Source: an uncultured Clostridia bacterium
GTDB lineage: Bacteria > Bacillota > Clostridia > Lachnospirales > CAG-274
Direction: 5' to 3'
Assembly: GCA_910579745.1 (NCBI GenBank)
Contig: CAJTVH010000027.1
Coordinates: 1-31,227, forward strand
Length of the DNA stretch: 31,227 nucleotides
Below are positions 8,604 to 17,015 of this stretch, piece by piece (positions within the stretch are counted from its first letter, which is position 1; the number at the start of each line of letters is the position of its first letter). The notes beneath the pieces are model-generated. The model worked only from the letters and a program-made list of their open reading frames with translations, was not told the DNA's origin and searched no databases. The position numbers and the translations under genes were made by a program.

Positions 8604-10685
8604 TTAACACTCCTTATTTTTCTTTTCAAAATTAAGTTTAAAATTTACATAAGTACCTGTATCGTCAAGCAAAACATCAGCCGCATAAGTTTTCCCTGTT
8701 TTTTCGGAATACAAGTCTTTAAAATGCACTTTGCCGTCTGAAAGCAGCTTTTTTGCGGTTGGTTTTGTCAATTCTTTCTTTTTCATCTGAAAGAAATAAT
8801 TCTTTTTCCATAAAGCAAAATTACAATCTTTATTTGAGCAGTGAAAATTTAATTTACTCTCATAAATATTTGAACCGCAGCGAGGACATTTTCCTATTAC
8901 TTCTCTGTCCGAAAAAATACTCATATCTGTTGTTAAAGATTTGCTGTCTGATACAATTTCCTTAATAAAGGCTTTTATATCGTTCATAAATTCCTCACTG
9001 TCAGATTTGCCTTTTGCGATAAGAACAAGCCTGTTTTCCCATTCCGCCGTCATTTTTGCTGATTTCAATTTTTCGGGAACGCATTCAACAAGTTTTTTGC
9101 CTTTTTCTGTTGGGATGATCTGTTTATTTTTTCTTTCGGCGTATCCTCTTGAAATAACTGTTTCAATAATTCCTGCTCTTGTTGCGGGAGTTCCTAAACC
9201 TTTTCTTTCAATATCATCTGTATCATAACTTGAATTTCCTGCTCGTTCCATAGCCGACAGCAAAGTATCTTCTGTATAGGGTTTTGGCGGCTGTGTGTAA
9301 TGCTCGACAATTTTGGAAGTAATATTATACTCATCGCCAAGCTGAATGGACGGCAGATTTTTTTCTTCCTCTGTTTTTTCCGGCTTGTATCTTATGAAAT
9401 CAAAAAAGTTATCATCAATCTGACGATAACCTTTATTAATAACCGTTTTCCCTTTTGCCTTGAAAACAATATCATTGCATTTAAGGGTAACAACCGTATT
9501 TTCATAAACATACTTTTCTGCCGCTGCGGTCAAAAGCCTTGCCGCAGTAAGATAAAGAGTTCTTTTGTCTGTATCCAAAAGTTCTGATAAATTTGTACTT
9601 ATTATGTTTACTGTTGGAATAACAGCGTGATGGTCGGATACTTTTTTATTATTCATAACAGGTTTGATATTTGCCTTATAATCAGTATTTTTCGTAAAGT
9701 CTGTTATACTTTTAAGTATCTCAATAACATCTCTTGCCGTATCTTCCATATCCTCAGTTAAATATTGGCTGTCAGTACGAGGATAAGTTAAAAGTTTATT
9801 ATCGTAAAGTCTTTGAACGCTTTCAAGAGTTTGCTGAGCCGTAAAACCAAAAATACGGTTTGCGTCACGCTGTAATGTTGTTAAGTCGTACAGCTTTGGA
9901 GGATTGATTTTCTTTTCCTCTTTTACAATATCAACAACTTTTGCTCTGCCGATTTTACAGCTATCCAAAAGCAACTTCGCTTTTTCTTCAAACATAATTT
10001 TGTCAGTATAAGCGCAAAATTCGCCGCAGTTCATTTCAATAGTAAAGTATTTTTCTTTGACAAAATTCTTTATGTCATTATCACGTTTTACAAGCATTGC
10101 AAGGGTAGGAGTCTGCACTCTGCCAATACTTAAAGCCTTATCAGAATTATAAAGGGTTGTAAAAAACCTTGTTGCGTTTATTCCCACAAGCCAGTCGGCT
10201 CTTTCTCTGCAAAGCGCTGATTGATAAAGGTTTTCGTAATAATCCCCGTCTTTGAGATTTTCAAAGCCTTTTTTAATAGCGCTGTCCTCCAAAGACGAAA
10301 TCCAAAGTCTTTTTATTTTTTTAGAACATTTTGACATATTGTAAACGTGCCTGAAGATAATTTCTCCCTCACGTCCTGCGTCTGTCGCACATATAACCTC
10401 CGAAACATCAGTATCATTCATAAGTTTTTTGACTATGCTAAACTGCTCGCCTGTGTTTGTCTTTATAACATAATTCCAATGTGATGGAATAATGGGTAGT
10501 TTATCCCACTTTTTATATTCTTCACCATAACTTTCGGGTTCGGCTAAACCTATTAAATGACCGATACACCAGCTTACAATGTACTCATCATTTTCAATAT
10601 AGCCTTTGCCTTTTTTGCTTATACCCAAGACTTTCGATATACTATGTCCAACGCTTGGCTTTTCAGCTATAATTAACTTTCGCAT
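8604..10685 (-). CDS. topB: DNA topoisomerase III (TopB)
   Basis: A 693-residue type IA topoisomerase. An N-terminal TOPRIM domain starts IIAEKPSVGHSISKVLG and continues to the acidic motif TDAGREGEIIF near residue 101. The catalytic-Tyr region is LLTYPRTDSQYL near residue 302. The central fold includes GIGRVQTPTLAML-type sequence (here SIGRVQTPTLAM). The C-terminus has a four-Cys zinc finger (CPRCGS...CSNKDC). The enzyme passes single strands and is a usual part of these elements, probably resolving transfer or replication intermediates. It starts at ATG 10685 behind AAAGGGG, directly abutting the upstream gene's stop. No defect is visible. Confidence 0.95.
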   Translation of the reverse strand: MRKLIIAEKPSVGHSISKVLGISKKGKGYIENDEYIVSWCIGHLIGLAEPESYGEEYKKWDKLPIIPSHWNYVIKTNTGEQFSIVKKLMNDTDVSEVICATDAGREGEIIFRHVYNMSKCSKKIKRLWISSLEDSAIKKGFENLKDGDYYENLYQSALCRERADWLVGINATRFFTTLYNSDKALSIGRVQTPTLAMLVKRDNDIKNFVKEKYFTIEMNCGEFCAYTDKIMFEEKAKLLLDSCKIGRAKVVDIVKEEKKINPPKLYDLTTLQRDANRIFGFTAQQTLESVQRLYDNKLLTYPRTDSQYLTEDMEDTARDVIEILKSITDFTKNTDYKANIKPVMNNKKVSDHHAVIPTVNIISTNLSELLDTDKRTLYLTAARLLTAAAEKYVYENTVVTLKCNDIVFKAKGKTVINKGYRQIDDNFFDFIRYKPEKTEEEKNLPSIQLGDEYNITSKIVEHYTQPPKPYTEDTLLSAMERAGNSSYDTDDIERKGLGTPATRAGIIETVISRGYAERKNKQIIPTEKGKKLVECVPEKLKSAKMTAEWENRLVLIAKGKSDSEEFMNDIKAFIKEIVSDSKSLTTDMSIFSDREVIGKCPRCGSNIYESKLNFHCSNKDCNFALWKKNYFFQMKKKELTKPTAKKLLSDGKVHFKDLYSEKTGKTYAADVLLDDTGTYVNFKLNFEKKNKEC

Positions 10686-11243
10686 TTAATTTTCCCCTTT
10701 CAAAATCGGTCTTTCATACTTTTTTAATTCCTCAATAATCAAATCTTTCGGCAGAACATCTCTGCAAAAATAAGCGCTTGCAAAGTGATTGCCTTTTTTG
10801 TATTTTTCAAAGTCATCATTTGTATGGTAATCAATCCTTTTGTCAAACGCTAAAATCTGAATACCGTTTTTAAATACCTTAAATCTTTTCAGTCCTTGCA
10901 GGCTGTTCATCGGCAATAATACGGCAAACGGCTTTTTTAACTCGTCAAGTCTTTCAAGCATTTTATCTTTTTTGCTGAATGGTAAATTTGTAATTATTAC
11001 ATCATAATGTGTGTCAGGTTCATAAGTTAAAAAATTTTGACCGCTTTTTATACTGCTGTTAATGACTTCATAGCCATTTTCATTAAATAATTTTACAAAT
11101 GCCGACCAATGTTCATCACAAGGACACCATATGACTTTATTTTTTGGTATGTATTTAAGTAATGGCTCAACAGCATAAAAAGGAGTGAAAACCTCATCAC
11201 CACCTGATGTTCTGCAAGCCTTTAAATACGCTTTATTTATCAA
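10686..11243 (-). CDS. Adenine-methyltransferase-like protein with altered catalytic motif
   Basis: A 185-residue protein resembling the compact phage/ICE methyltransferase-like family related to EcoRI-type adenine methylases. It has an N-terminal GGDEVFTPFYAVEPLLKY, an IWCPCDEHWSAFVKLF segment where the cofactor-binding strand should be, and DVIITNLPFS where active N6-adenine enzymes have NPPF. The Pro-to-Leu change and the lack of a Gly-rich motif I make activity doubtful. It starts at TTG 11243, just after the radical SAM stop (11245), with AGGCGAG upstream. It forms a tight cluster with the radical SAM protein and TopB, so the two may modify the same nucleic acid. That is inference. Confidence 0.6.
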   Translation of the reverse strand: MINKAYLKACRTSGGDEVFTPFYAVEPLLKYIPKNKVIWCPCDEHWSAFVKLFNENGYEVINSSIKSGQNFLTYEPDTHYDVIITNLPFSKKDKMLERLDELKKPFAVLLPMNSLQGLKRFKVFKNGIQILAFDKRIDYHTNDDFEKYKKGNHFASAYFCRDVLPKDLIIEELKKYERPILKGEN

Positions 11244-11244
11244 T

Positions 11245-12402
11245 TTACATCTCGCCTTTCATACAGAAATATTTTTCAGCTGTATCTGGATAAAGTGCTG
11301 TAAACTCATCAAGATACCGCCAAGCGGCTCCCTTTTTATTGCCGTCTTTGATATAACTTTTAAAGTCATTTCTGTAAATTTTATTTCCTTTTACGCTCAT
11401 TCCACGCTGTTTGCAAAAATCACTGAATGTCATTTTCTTAAACAAATTCGGCTGATTGCACCAAGCCGCCGCATTTATGTAAATACCTCTATAACAGCTT
11501 GAATTATATTTCTCATACCGCATAACGTAAGGAATACAGCCATATTCAATAAGAATTTTTATTCTTTCAAAAAGACTTATTATATCGTTTTTCCAAAATT
11601 CCTCGTCATAAATATTGTTTTGGTGATTATAACCGCATAAAACATAAAATTTTATTTTTTTGTCAGTGTATTTACGTATTAGCTTTAACTTTGAAATAAT
11701 TAAATCTTTATCGGCAATATTATCAAAAGCAAATATATAATCACCAATCCATTTTATTTTATTGAAAATGTAATCGCATTTTTCATCTGTAAGCAAACGC
11801 TCATCAATGCCTTGTTTAAAAACCAATCTTTTTCCCGTTGAAATTAACTCATCAAATATGATTTTCCAATCGGAACAAGCTAAAACATTATCGTCAAGCA
11901 GACATATATAAGGTCTTGAATTGTCAATAAATTCAGCTATACCACTATGTTTTTCGCTTTTCTTATAATGTTTATTGACACAAAAATTACATTGCCTAAT
12001 GCAGCCCCTTGTTGCAAAACCTATTGAATAATCAGTATAATATTTCAGTAATTTTTTTGTAATACCGTTTTCAAGCTGATTTTTTACCCATTCATCATAT
12101 AAATGATAATCGGGCATACAATGTTCAATTTCATAAGGCAAAGGAGGTGCTTTATCATAGAAAAAGCCTGTACCGCCGTATTGAACATTAGAAAACGCAA
12201 GCACTTTTTCAGGTACCTGCGTATCTGTAAAAACCTTTGAAATATATACTTTATCGTATTTTTCAATATCATCATAATTCAGTAAAAGTGAAACATTACC
12301 GCCTTTATTTTTATGATAACCGCTTATTTTCATTGAAACTAAATTAGGAAAACGGTGTTTTTTGCTATACATTAATTCAGCGTCTATTATGCCTATTTTC
12401 AA
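11245..12402 (-). CDS. Radical SAM protein, unknown substrate
   Basis: About 385 residues. I chose TTG 12402 as the start: GGAGG lies 7 nt before it and it overlaps the XRE stop codon as TTGA, a classic coupling. The [4Fe-4S] motif CxxxCxxC is complete at Cys134, Cys138 and Cys141 (RGCIRQCNFC). The region ahead (KIGIIDAELMYSKKHRFPNL...VYISKVFTD) resembles a shortened cobalamin-binding-like domain, as in the B12-type radical SAM group, but the DxHxxG signature is absent. The downstream half (LLDDNVLACSDW, KQGIDERLL, FAFDN, YVLCGYN) fits the rest of the barrel. Genes of this type recur in ICEs and phages beside methylases, but the reaction is unknown. Confidence 0.82.
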   Translation of the reverse strand: MKIGIIDAELMYSKKHRFPNLVSMKISGYHKNKGGNVSLLLNYDDIEKYDKVYISKVFTDTQVPEKVLAFSNVQYGGTGFFYDKAPPLPYEIEHCMPDYHLYDEWVKNQLENGITKKLLKYYTDYSIGFATRGCIRQCNFCVNKHYKKSEKHSGIAEFIDNSRPYICLLDDNVLACSDWKIIFDELISTGKRLVFKQGIDERLLTDEKCDYIFNKIKWIGDYIFAFDNIADKDLIISKLKLIRKYTDKKIKFYVLCGYNHQNNIYDEEFWKNDIISLFERIKILIEYGCIPYVMRYEKYNSSCYRGIYINAAAWCNQPNLFKKMTFSDFCKQRGMSVKGNKIYRNDFKSYIKDGNKKGAAWRYLDEFTALYPDTAEKYFCMKGEM

Positions 12403-12863
12403 GTAGTTTCCTCCTCTTGACCGCCATTTAGAATAAGCGGCATAATTGTATATTTCCAACTGCTGTATTCATAAAGGCTTAGTTTGCCGTCTTTGTAGTC
12501 CTGCGTTTTCTTATGCCACATACGAAGATATTCATTGAATTTAGGGTCATCAACAATTATGCTTATTCTGTCATTTTGAAAAAGAAAGTCTATATTTGAT
12601 CCAAACTCATTAAGCCATAAGAGCAAATCACCCAATTCGGAAACGCCTATATTTTCTCTTATATTACAGTCAAAAATAGACACGGGGACATTAAGAACAA
12701 AAGCCAGTTTCTCTATTGTTTTTCTGCTTGGTATTCTATCTCCCGTTTCATATTTAGCAATCATAACATCAGCGGAATTTATCTTATATCCGCAAAGCAA
12801 TCCCAATTCTCTTTGTGTGTAACCTCTGAATTTCCTTATTTTTTTAATTTTATTTCCTATCAT
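12399..12863 (-). CDS. XRE-family helix-turn-helix regulator
   Basis: About 154 residues. ATG 12863 is preferred over an in-frame upstream TTG because GGTGG lies 7 nt before it. Residues about 2-60 form a Cro/CI-type HTH (IGNKIKKIRKFRGYTQRELG...IAKYETGDRIPSRKTIEKLA). The rest (ELGDLLLWLNEFGS...KFNEYLRMWHKKTQDYKDG...) is a family-typical C-terminal region that may sense a ligand or dimerise. It is the first gene of the XRE/radical SAM/methylase-like/TopB run, so it may control this block or the whole element. Its stop overlaps the next start (TTGA). An intrinsic terminator lies just upstream of its ribosome site. Confidence 0.88.
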   Translation of the reverse strand: MIGNKIKKIRKFRGYTQRELGLLCGYKINSADVMIAKYETGDRIPSRKTIEKLAFVLNVPVSIFDCNIRENIGVSELGDLLLWLNEFGSNIDFLFQNDRISIIVDDPKFNEYLRMWHKKTQDYKDGKLSLYEYSSWKYTIMPLILNGGQEEETT

Positions 12864-12895
12864 TTTGTAACCACCAACCAAAAGTTTATTTGCGT

Positions 12896-12920
12896 AAAAA
12901 AAAGATACCGTAAAGTATCT
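12896..12920 (-). terminator. Intrinsic terminator between the DUF4315-like gene and the XRE gene
   Basis: AGATAC and GTATCT form a 6-bp stem with a 6-nt loop, followed by eight T on the minus strand. The stem is short and AT-rich, so leakage is likely. It lies 13 nt past the DUF4315-like stop and about 33 nt before the regulator's ATG. Confidence 0.6.
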
Positions 12921-12932
12921 CTAAATGTGATT

Positions 12933-13193
12933 TCAGTCTGTCTGAGAGCCATTATTATTTGGTTTTGTTATATCAGTTTTTTTCTTGCTTTCTTTTGTTT
13001 CTTTGAAATTATCAATACTTTCAAAAAAATCTCTTATACTCATATTGTTAGCTTTTAGATTGTCACTTACCGTTCTTGTAAAGAAATTTTCTCTTTTGTC
13101 GGTAAGCTTTTTTAAATCTTTTCTTACTTTTTCAATTTTATCATCATAACTATCAATAGTTTCAATGATTTTTTCTCTGTTTTCTTCTTTCAT
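12933..13193 (-). CDS. DUF4315-like small coiled-coil protein
   Basis: An 86-residue charged protein whose first 40 residues form a coiled coil (KIIETIDSYDDKIEKVRKDL and on), followed by SDNLKANNMSIRDFFESI. This resembles the DUF4315 family found in Clostridia ICEs downstream of VirB4 and CD1108-type genes, and the position here agrees. The tail is polar and disordered. The start is ATG 13193; the ribosome site (GAAGTGAT) is only fair. It probably plays a structural or assembly role in transfer, but its biochemical function is unknown. Confidence 0.65.
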   Translation of the reverse strand: MKEENREKIIETIDSYDDKIEKVRKDLKKLTDKRENFFTRTVSDNLKANNMSIRDFFESIDNFKETKESKKKTDITKPNNNGSQTD

Positions 13194-13249
13194 TTAATTT
13201 ATCACTTCTTTCTTATGAGAAATGCTGATTCCAAAGAAATAAAAATGAT

Positions 13250-13357
13250 TTTTGAAAATATGAATGTTTACTATCGGTGATTTTTCCTTGAAAAATACAC
13301 CTATCATTCTCATTCTTTCAAAAATTTATTTTTTCTTTTTAAATTATTCAGCATTTC
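13250..13357 (-). repeat. Dispersed repeat, copy B (degenerate, intergenic)
   Basis: This stretch matches copy A at 4402-4508 but has several stops in the equivalent frame. Only a 14-codon stub (MLNNLKRKNKFLKE, from ATG 13354) survives. It fills most of the 166-nt gap between the M23-like gene and the DUF4315-like gene. It may be the remnant of a duplication or of a lost gene; no other signal is seen in the gap. Confidence 0.7.
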
Positions 13358-13359
13358 CT

Positions 13360-16300
13360 TTAATCAGCCTCTTTTGAAAAGTCAAAAAATAATTCCGGGT
13401 TAAGAACATTTTCCTCAATATCGGCTTTATCCGAAAAATCACAAGGCAGTTTATACATTTCAAGATGTATATAATCTTGTGTATTTTCTGGTATATCAAA
13501 CTCGTTTTTTCCTATGTTATGATAGTTTGTAAATGTTGAACAAGGGAATAATTTATCCGCAAAAATATCCTCGTTTTCCGTATCGTTGGCGGTATCAGGA
13601 ATTTTATAATTTACTTCCATATTGCCGCCGACAATGCCAAGTTTATCGCCTTGTCTTACAACTTTTGAAGATGCGGTTGGTATATATGACGCTTTTGAGC
13701 AGGATATTTTTATAAGATAACCGTCTTTTGTAAAATCAAAGTTATTACCATTGTATGAAGTACATATTGTATACTCAAAACCTCGCTTTTCTCTTTGTTT
13801 TACTTTACAAAGTCCCTTGATTGGGGAATAAATAATATCTCCTTCATCTGCCGACAAATCAACAGCGTAATGATATGCCGTTTTATTTGAAACACTTCCA
13901 TAAACATCAGTATGTTTATCTTCCGGCTTTTCCGGCGGAGTATATTCAAGAGCAATCTGTTTTCCAAAATGTTTTGCTATTCTGTCTGAAATGACTTCAT
14001 CAGTCTGCAATTCAAGAGGAAAAATCAAGTTGCCGACTGCTATATTACCGTATTTATAAACATATTCGTACTGTTCTTTCATTGAGGTATTCTCTTTATC
14101 GTCAGAATCAAAGCGAATCATATCATTTTCAATGATGTAGTTTACACTGTATTTTCTGCCGAAATAGTAATAATCGTGAGAGCCGCTATTTGTATACGCT
14201 GTGCTGTAAATAGGTGTTTCAAAATTATATTTGGGGTCTTTTCCGGGTTCGGTATTCTTTATTACAATTTTATGATTATAAGTTAATTGGTGCAGTTCCT
14301 TTGCACAGCTTTTAAGCTGATATTCTCCAACAAAACCTACAAGACTCGCAAACCAGCCTAAATTTTCATTTTTTACTTGAAGATAGGCAAGCATAGCACG
14401 ATAGTCGTCCGTAGTCCAGCGATATAATTCAAGCATTTCATCACAAGAAGAAAACTCCATATTAAAGCCTTTATATGTTGGTTTTCTTTCAGAACCATCA
14501 CTTGTTTTGCTGAGAGTAATCAAACAATTTACTTCGCTGTCAGATGGGTTTGCACTCAGATTATCATCGTTTGGAACATCAGTGGCAAGCAGATAATGAT
14601 AATTGTAAGACTTTGAAGAATTATCATTTTGTCTTTCAATATCAACATTTGTTTTACCCTTGCTATACCAGTTATTTTGCTGATTATAGTCAAGTTCGGC
14701 AACATATTTAATTATTTGCGTAGTGTCAAGGTCTGTACCCGTCTGCCAGGTAATACTGCTTATTATCACCACGACTGCCACACAGATAATAATGACAATG
14801 AATACTGGCAGAAACATAATAAAAAGTTTTGCTGCAATAGCTGATAAAGCAGAAACTGTACTTTCCGCTATTTTTTTTGCGGCTTTTTTTACCAACTTTT
14901 TTTGATGTACTTTTTTTAATGCTTTCTTTTTTTGACGTTTACGTATTTTTTCTTTGAAATTTTTTGCGGCAGATTTTATATTACTCGGAGTGTTTTTTAT
15001 TGCTTTGCCTGTGCCGATAATACCTTTTGCGGCTTTACTTCCTGTATTTATTGCCGCTTTTGCACCTCTTTTTGCTGTCATTGCTTTATCTGTGGTTTTT
15101 ATTATATCATCAACCGCTTTAAAGGCTAAGTCATTTTCTCCGGCTTGTTCAATCTCTGATTTAATGCTTTTCATAATGGAAGAACCGCCGACTTTTATAA
15201 CTTTTTTAGCGGAACTGTTTGCCTGTTTTACAATGCCCCTAAACTGATTTTTTAATTCACTTTTTATGTTCAGATTTTTGGCTTTCTGCATTATTTGTCT
15301 TTTATTGTAGACGGTTTTTCGCTTGTTTCCTCTTGTTATTTTCGGCGGTGTTTCAGTCTTTTCCGGCTTTAAAATTTCAACTGCGGTCATTGATATAACC
15401 GTACTTTTCAAGGCTTTATCTTTTGAATTTTCGGATTTTAAAATGCTATTATAAGAGAAATCCTGTTTTATGTTTTGAGCAGTCTTTGAATTATTGTCAG
15501 CATATTTAAACGCTTTATTTTTTTCAGACATATTTTTTATAATGTCTTTGTGAGCAATTTCCGATAATTTTGACCTGTTGTTATTTTTAAAATCCGTTTT
15601 ATCAGATAAATATTCCTTTGTGGTATATGAAAAAGCGGAATTTTGGTTTTTTGGAATAATGTCAACACTAAGTCTTTTTTCTTCAATTATTATAGTATCA
15701 TCTTTTGAAGTTACTATTTCCGTTTCTTCTTCTGAATACTTAAACGCTTGATTTTTTTCGGAATCAGCATTAACAGGCTTTTCGGACATTTTCTTTATTG
15801 TATTTTTATGGGCAATTTCCGACAATTTTGACCTGTTGTTATCTTTAAAATCCGTTTTATCAGATAAATATTCCTTTGTGGTATATGAAAAAGCGGAATT
15901 TTGGTCTTTTGAAAGAATATCAACTTTAAGCTGTTTTTCATCAAAAATTACTGTATTATCTTTTATAGTACTGATTTCCGATTTTTCTTCTGAATACTTA
16001 AATGCTTTTGATTTTTTATCATCAGCAATAATGTTGGTTTTATCCGAATTATCACTTACAAAAGTTTTATTGTTTGCATTTGTATCCTTTACAACACTTC
16101 GAACATTATCTTTAATAAGTCTTTTATCAAAACTTTTTATAACGCTTTCCGTCTTTTTATTTTCTGATTTTACTACATCATAAGCAGAATTTTCTTTATA
16201 ATCAAAGGCTTTATCTTCAAGATTTTTTTCTGAAATATAAGGCTTATTTTCAGCAGGAACATTTTTAAAATTTTTGTTCTTTTGGTGAATATAAGCCTTA

Positions 16301-16803
16301 TTTCCCTTTGTTTCTTTTGGTTTTTCAGAAATAGCAGTATTTCTATTTTTTACAACTTCATTTGCAATATCATAATTATGTCTGAAAACTCCCTCGTTAT
16401 TTTTAGGCTTAACAATTTCACTGCTGCCATTATTTTTTATTATATCTGAATTGTTTTCTTTAATAATTCCGCTGTAAGCGTTATCAGTATAATCATTTAT
16501 AATATTTTCTGAAACAATGTTGTAATTCTTTGCCGGAATACTTCTGCTCTCTGAATTGTAGTTTTTATCAGAAGTGTATGTTTTGCTTTCTGTTCGATTT
16601 TCGGAAATGCTTTCACCTTTTATAACATCGCTTACAATAGAAGAATTATGTTTAAAGGCATTGGCGTTATCTGCTGATTTTACAACTTTGGAAGTAGTGT
16701 CACCATCTCTTACAATATCAACCTTATTCTCATTAACAGCGGAATAGCTGTTTATGTTTTGATTTTCCTTACCATACCTTATCTTGCCGGAATAATCACG
16801 CAT
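13360..16803 (-). CDS. Large membrane protein with degenerate M23-like domain (CD1108-like conjugation protein)
   Basis: 1147 residues from the first canonical start. Residues 1-510 are low-complexity, Lys/Asn/Ser-rich and probably disordered and cytoplasmic, with an 86-residue tandem duplication and repeated motifs of the type AFxYxxxxxxxVVK. Residues 510-650 are basic and helical (KAAINTGSKAAKGIIGTGKA). One strong membrane segment lies near 657-685. The outer part ends in an M23/LytM-like domain with HYAVD near 977 and IHLEMYK near 1113; the usual HxH reads HxE, so zinc binding may be changed. Position after VirB4 fits the CD1108-type mobile-element proteins that help breach the wall. Met 16803 has no ribosome site, and coding-like sequence continues 61 codons upstream. 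Confidence 0.75.
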   Translation of the reverse strand: MRDYSGKIRYGKENQNINSYSAVNENKVDIVRDGDTTSKVVKSADNANAFKHNSSIVSDVIKGESISENRTESKTYTSDKNYNSESRSIPAKNYNIVSENIINDYTDNAYSGIIKENNSDIIKNNGSSEIVKPKNNEGVFRHNYDIANEVVKNRNTAISEKPKETKGNKAYIHQKNKNFKNVPAENKPYISEKNLEDKAFDYKENSAYDVVKSENKKTESVIKSFDKRLIKDNVRSVVKDTNANNKTFVSDNSDKTNIIADDKKSKAFKYSEEKSEISTIKDNTVIFDEKQLKVDILSKDQNSAFSYTTKEYLSDKTDFKDNNRSKLSEIAHKNTIKKMSEKPVNADSEKNQAFKYSEEETEIVTSKDDTIIIEEKRLSVDIIPKNQNSAFSYTTKEYLSDKTDFKNNNRSKLSEIAHKDIIKNMSEKNKAFKYADNNSKTAQNIKQDFSYNSILKSENSKDKALKSTVISMTAVEILKPEKTETPPKITRGNKRKTVYNKRQIMQKAKNLNIKSELKNQFRGIVKQANSSAKKVIKVGGSSIMKSIKSEIEQAGENDLAFKAVDDIIKTTDKAMTAKRGAKAAINTGSKAAKGIIGTGKAIKNTPSNIKSAAKNFKEKIRKRQKKKALKKVHQKKLVKKAAKKIAESTVSALSAIAAKLFIMFLPVFIVIIICVAVVVIISSITWQTGTDLDTTQIIKYVAELDYNQQNNWYSKGKTNVDIERQNDNSSKSYNYHYLLATDVPNDDNLSANPSDSEVNCLITLSKTSDGSERKPTYKGFNMEFSSCDEMLELYRWTTDDYRAMLAYLQVKNENLGWFASLVGFVGEYQLKSCAKELHQLTYNHKIVIKNTEPGKDPKYNFETPIYSTAYTNSGSHDYYYFGRKYSVNYIIENDMIRFDSDDKENTSMKEQYEYVYKYGNIAVGNLIFPLELQTDEVISDRIAKHFGKQIALEYTPPEKPEDKHTDVYGSVSNKTAYHYAVDLSADEGDIIYSPIKGLCKVKQREKRGFEYTICTSYNGNNFDFTKDGYLIKISCSKASYIPTASSKVVRQGDKLGIVGGNMEVNYKIPDTANDTENEDIFADKLFPCSTFTNYHNIGKNEFDIPENTQDYIHLEMYKLPCDFSDKADIEENVLNPELFFDFSKEAD
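15500..15996 (-). repeat. In-frame tandem duplication (258-bp period) inside the M23-like gene
   Basis: Two adjacent copies, 15739-15996 and about 15500-15738, encode the same 86-residue segment (YSEExxEI...NSAFSYTTKEYLSDKTDF...). The DNA stretch around TCAGATAAATATTCC is near-identical between copies, so the duplication is fairly recent or kept alike by recombination. Confidence 0.85.
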
Positions 16804-16998
16804 TGTGACATATTCTTCGGTTTCATTGTTTTTTATTGCCTTTGCCGATGATAATTCTGTATTTATATTCTTTTTTTGACTTTCCTCAATTTGACGGCTG
16901 TTTATTTCTGTTTTTGTCTGGTTGATTTTTTCTTTGCTGCTGTTGTTTTTAATTATACTTTTGTTTGTTTTTTCATAATTATTTATGGTAGCACCTCT
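16804..16998 (-). other. Probable 5' extension of the M23-like gene with an AUA start or -1 frameshift
   Basis: The frame stays open for 61 codons above ATG 16803, with the same Lys/Asn/Glu-rich composition (NNYEKTNKSIIKNNSSKEK...), and contains no ATG, GTG or TTG. The only good ribosome site, AGAGGTG (16992-16998), lies 5 nt before an in-frame ATA at 16984-16986. An out-of-frame ATG at 16979 leads into six A; a -1 slip there would also enter the long frame. Normal operon spacing (29 nt) after the methyltransferase stop supports a start here. Confidence 0.6.
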
Positions 16999-17015
16999 TT
17001 CTATTTTGAAAATGA

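Noticed and set aside
12403..12459. ATG 12459 as the radical SAM start
   Set aside because: It would add a 57-nt overlap with the XRE gene and has no ribosome site; TTG 12402 has GGAGG and a TTGA overlap.
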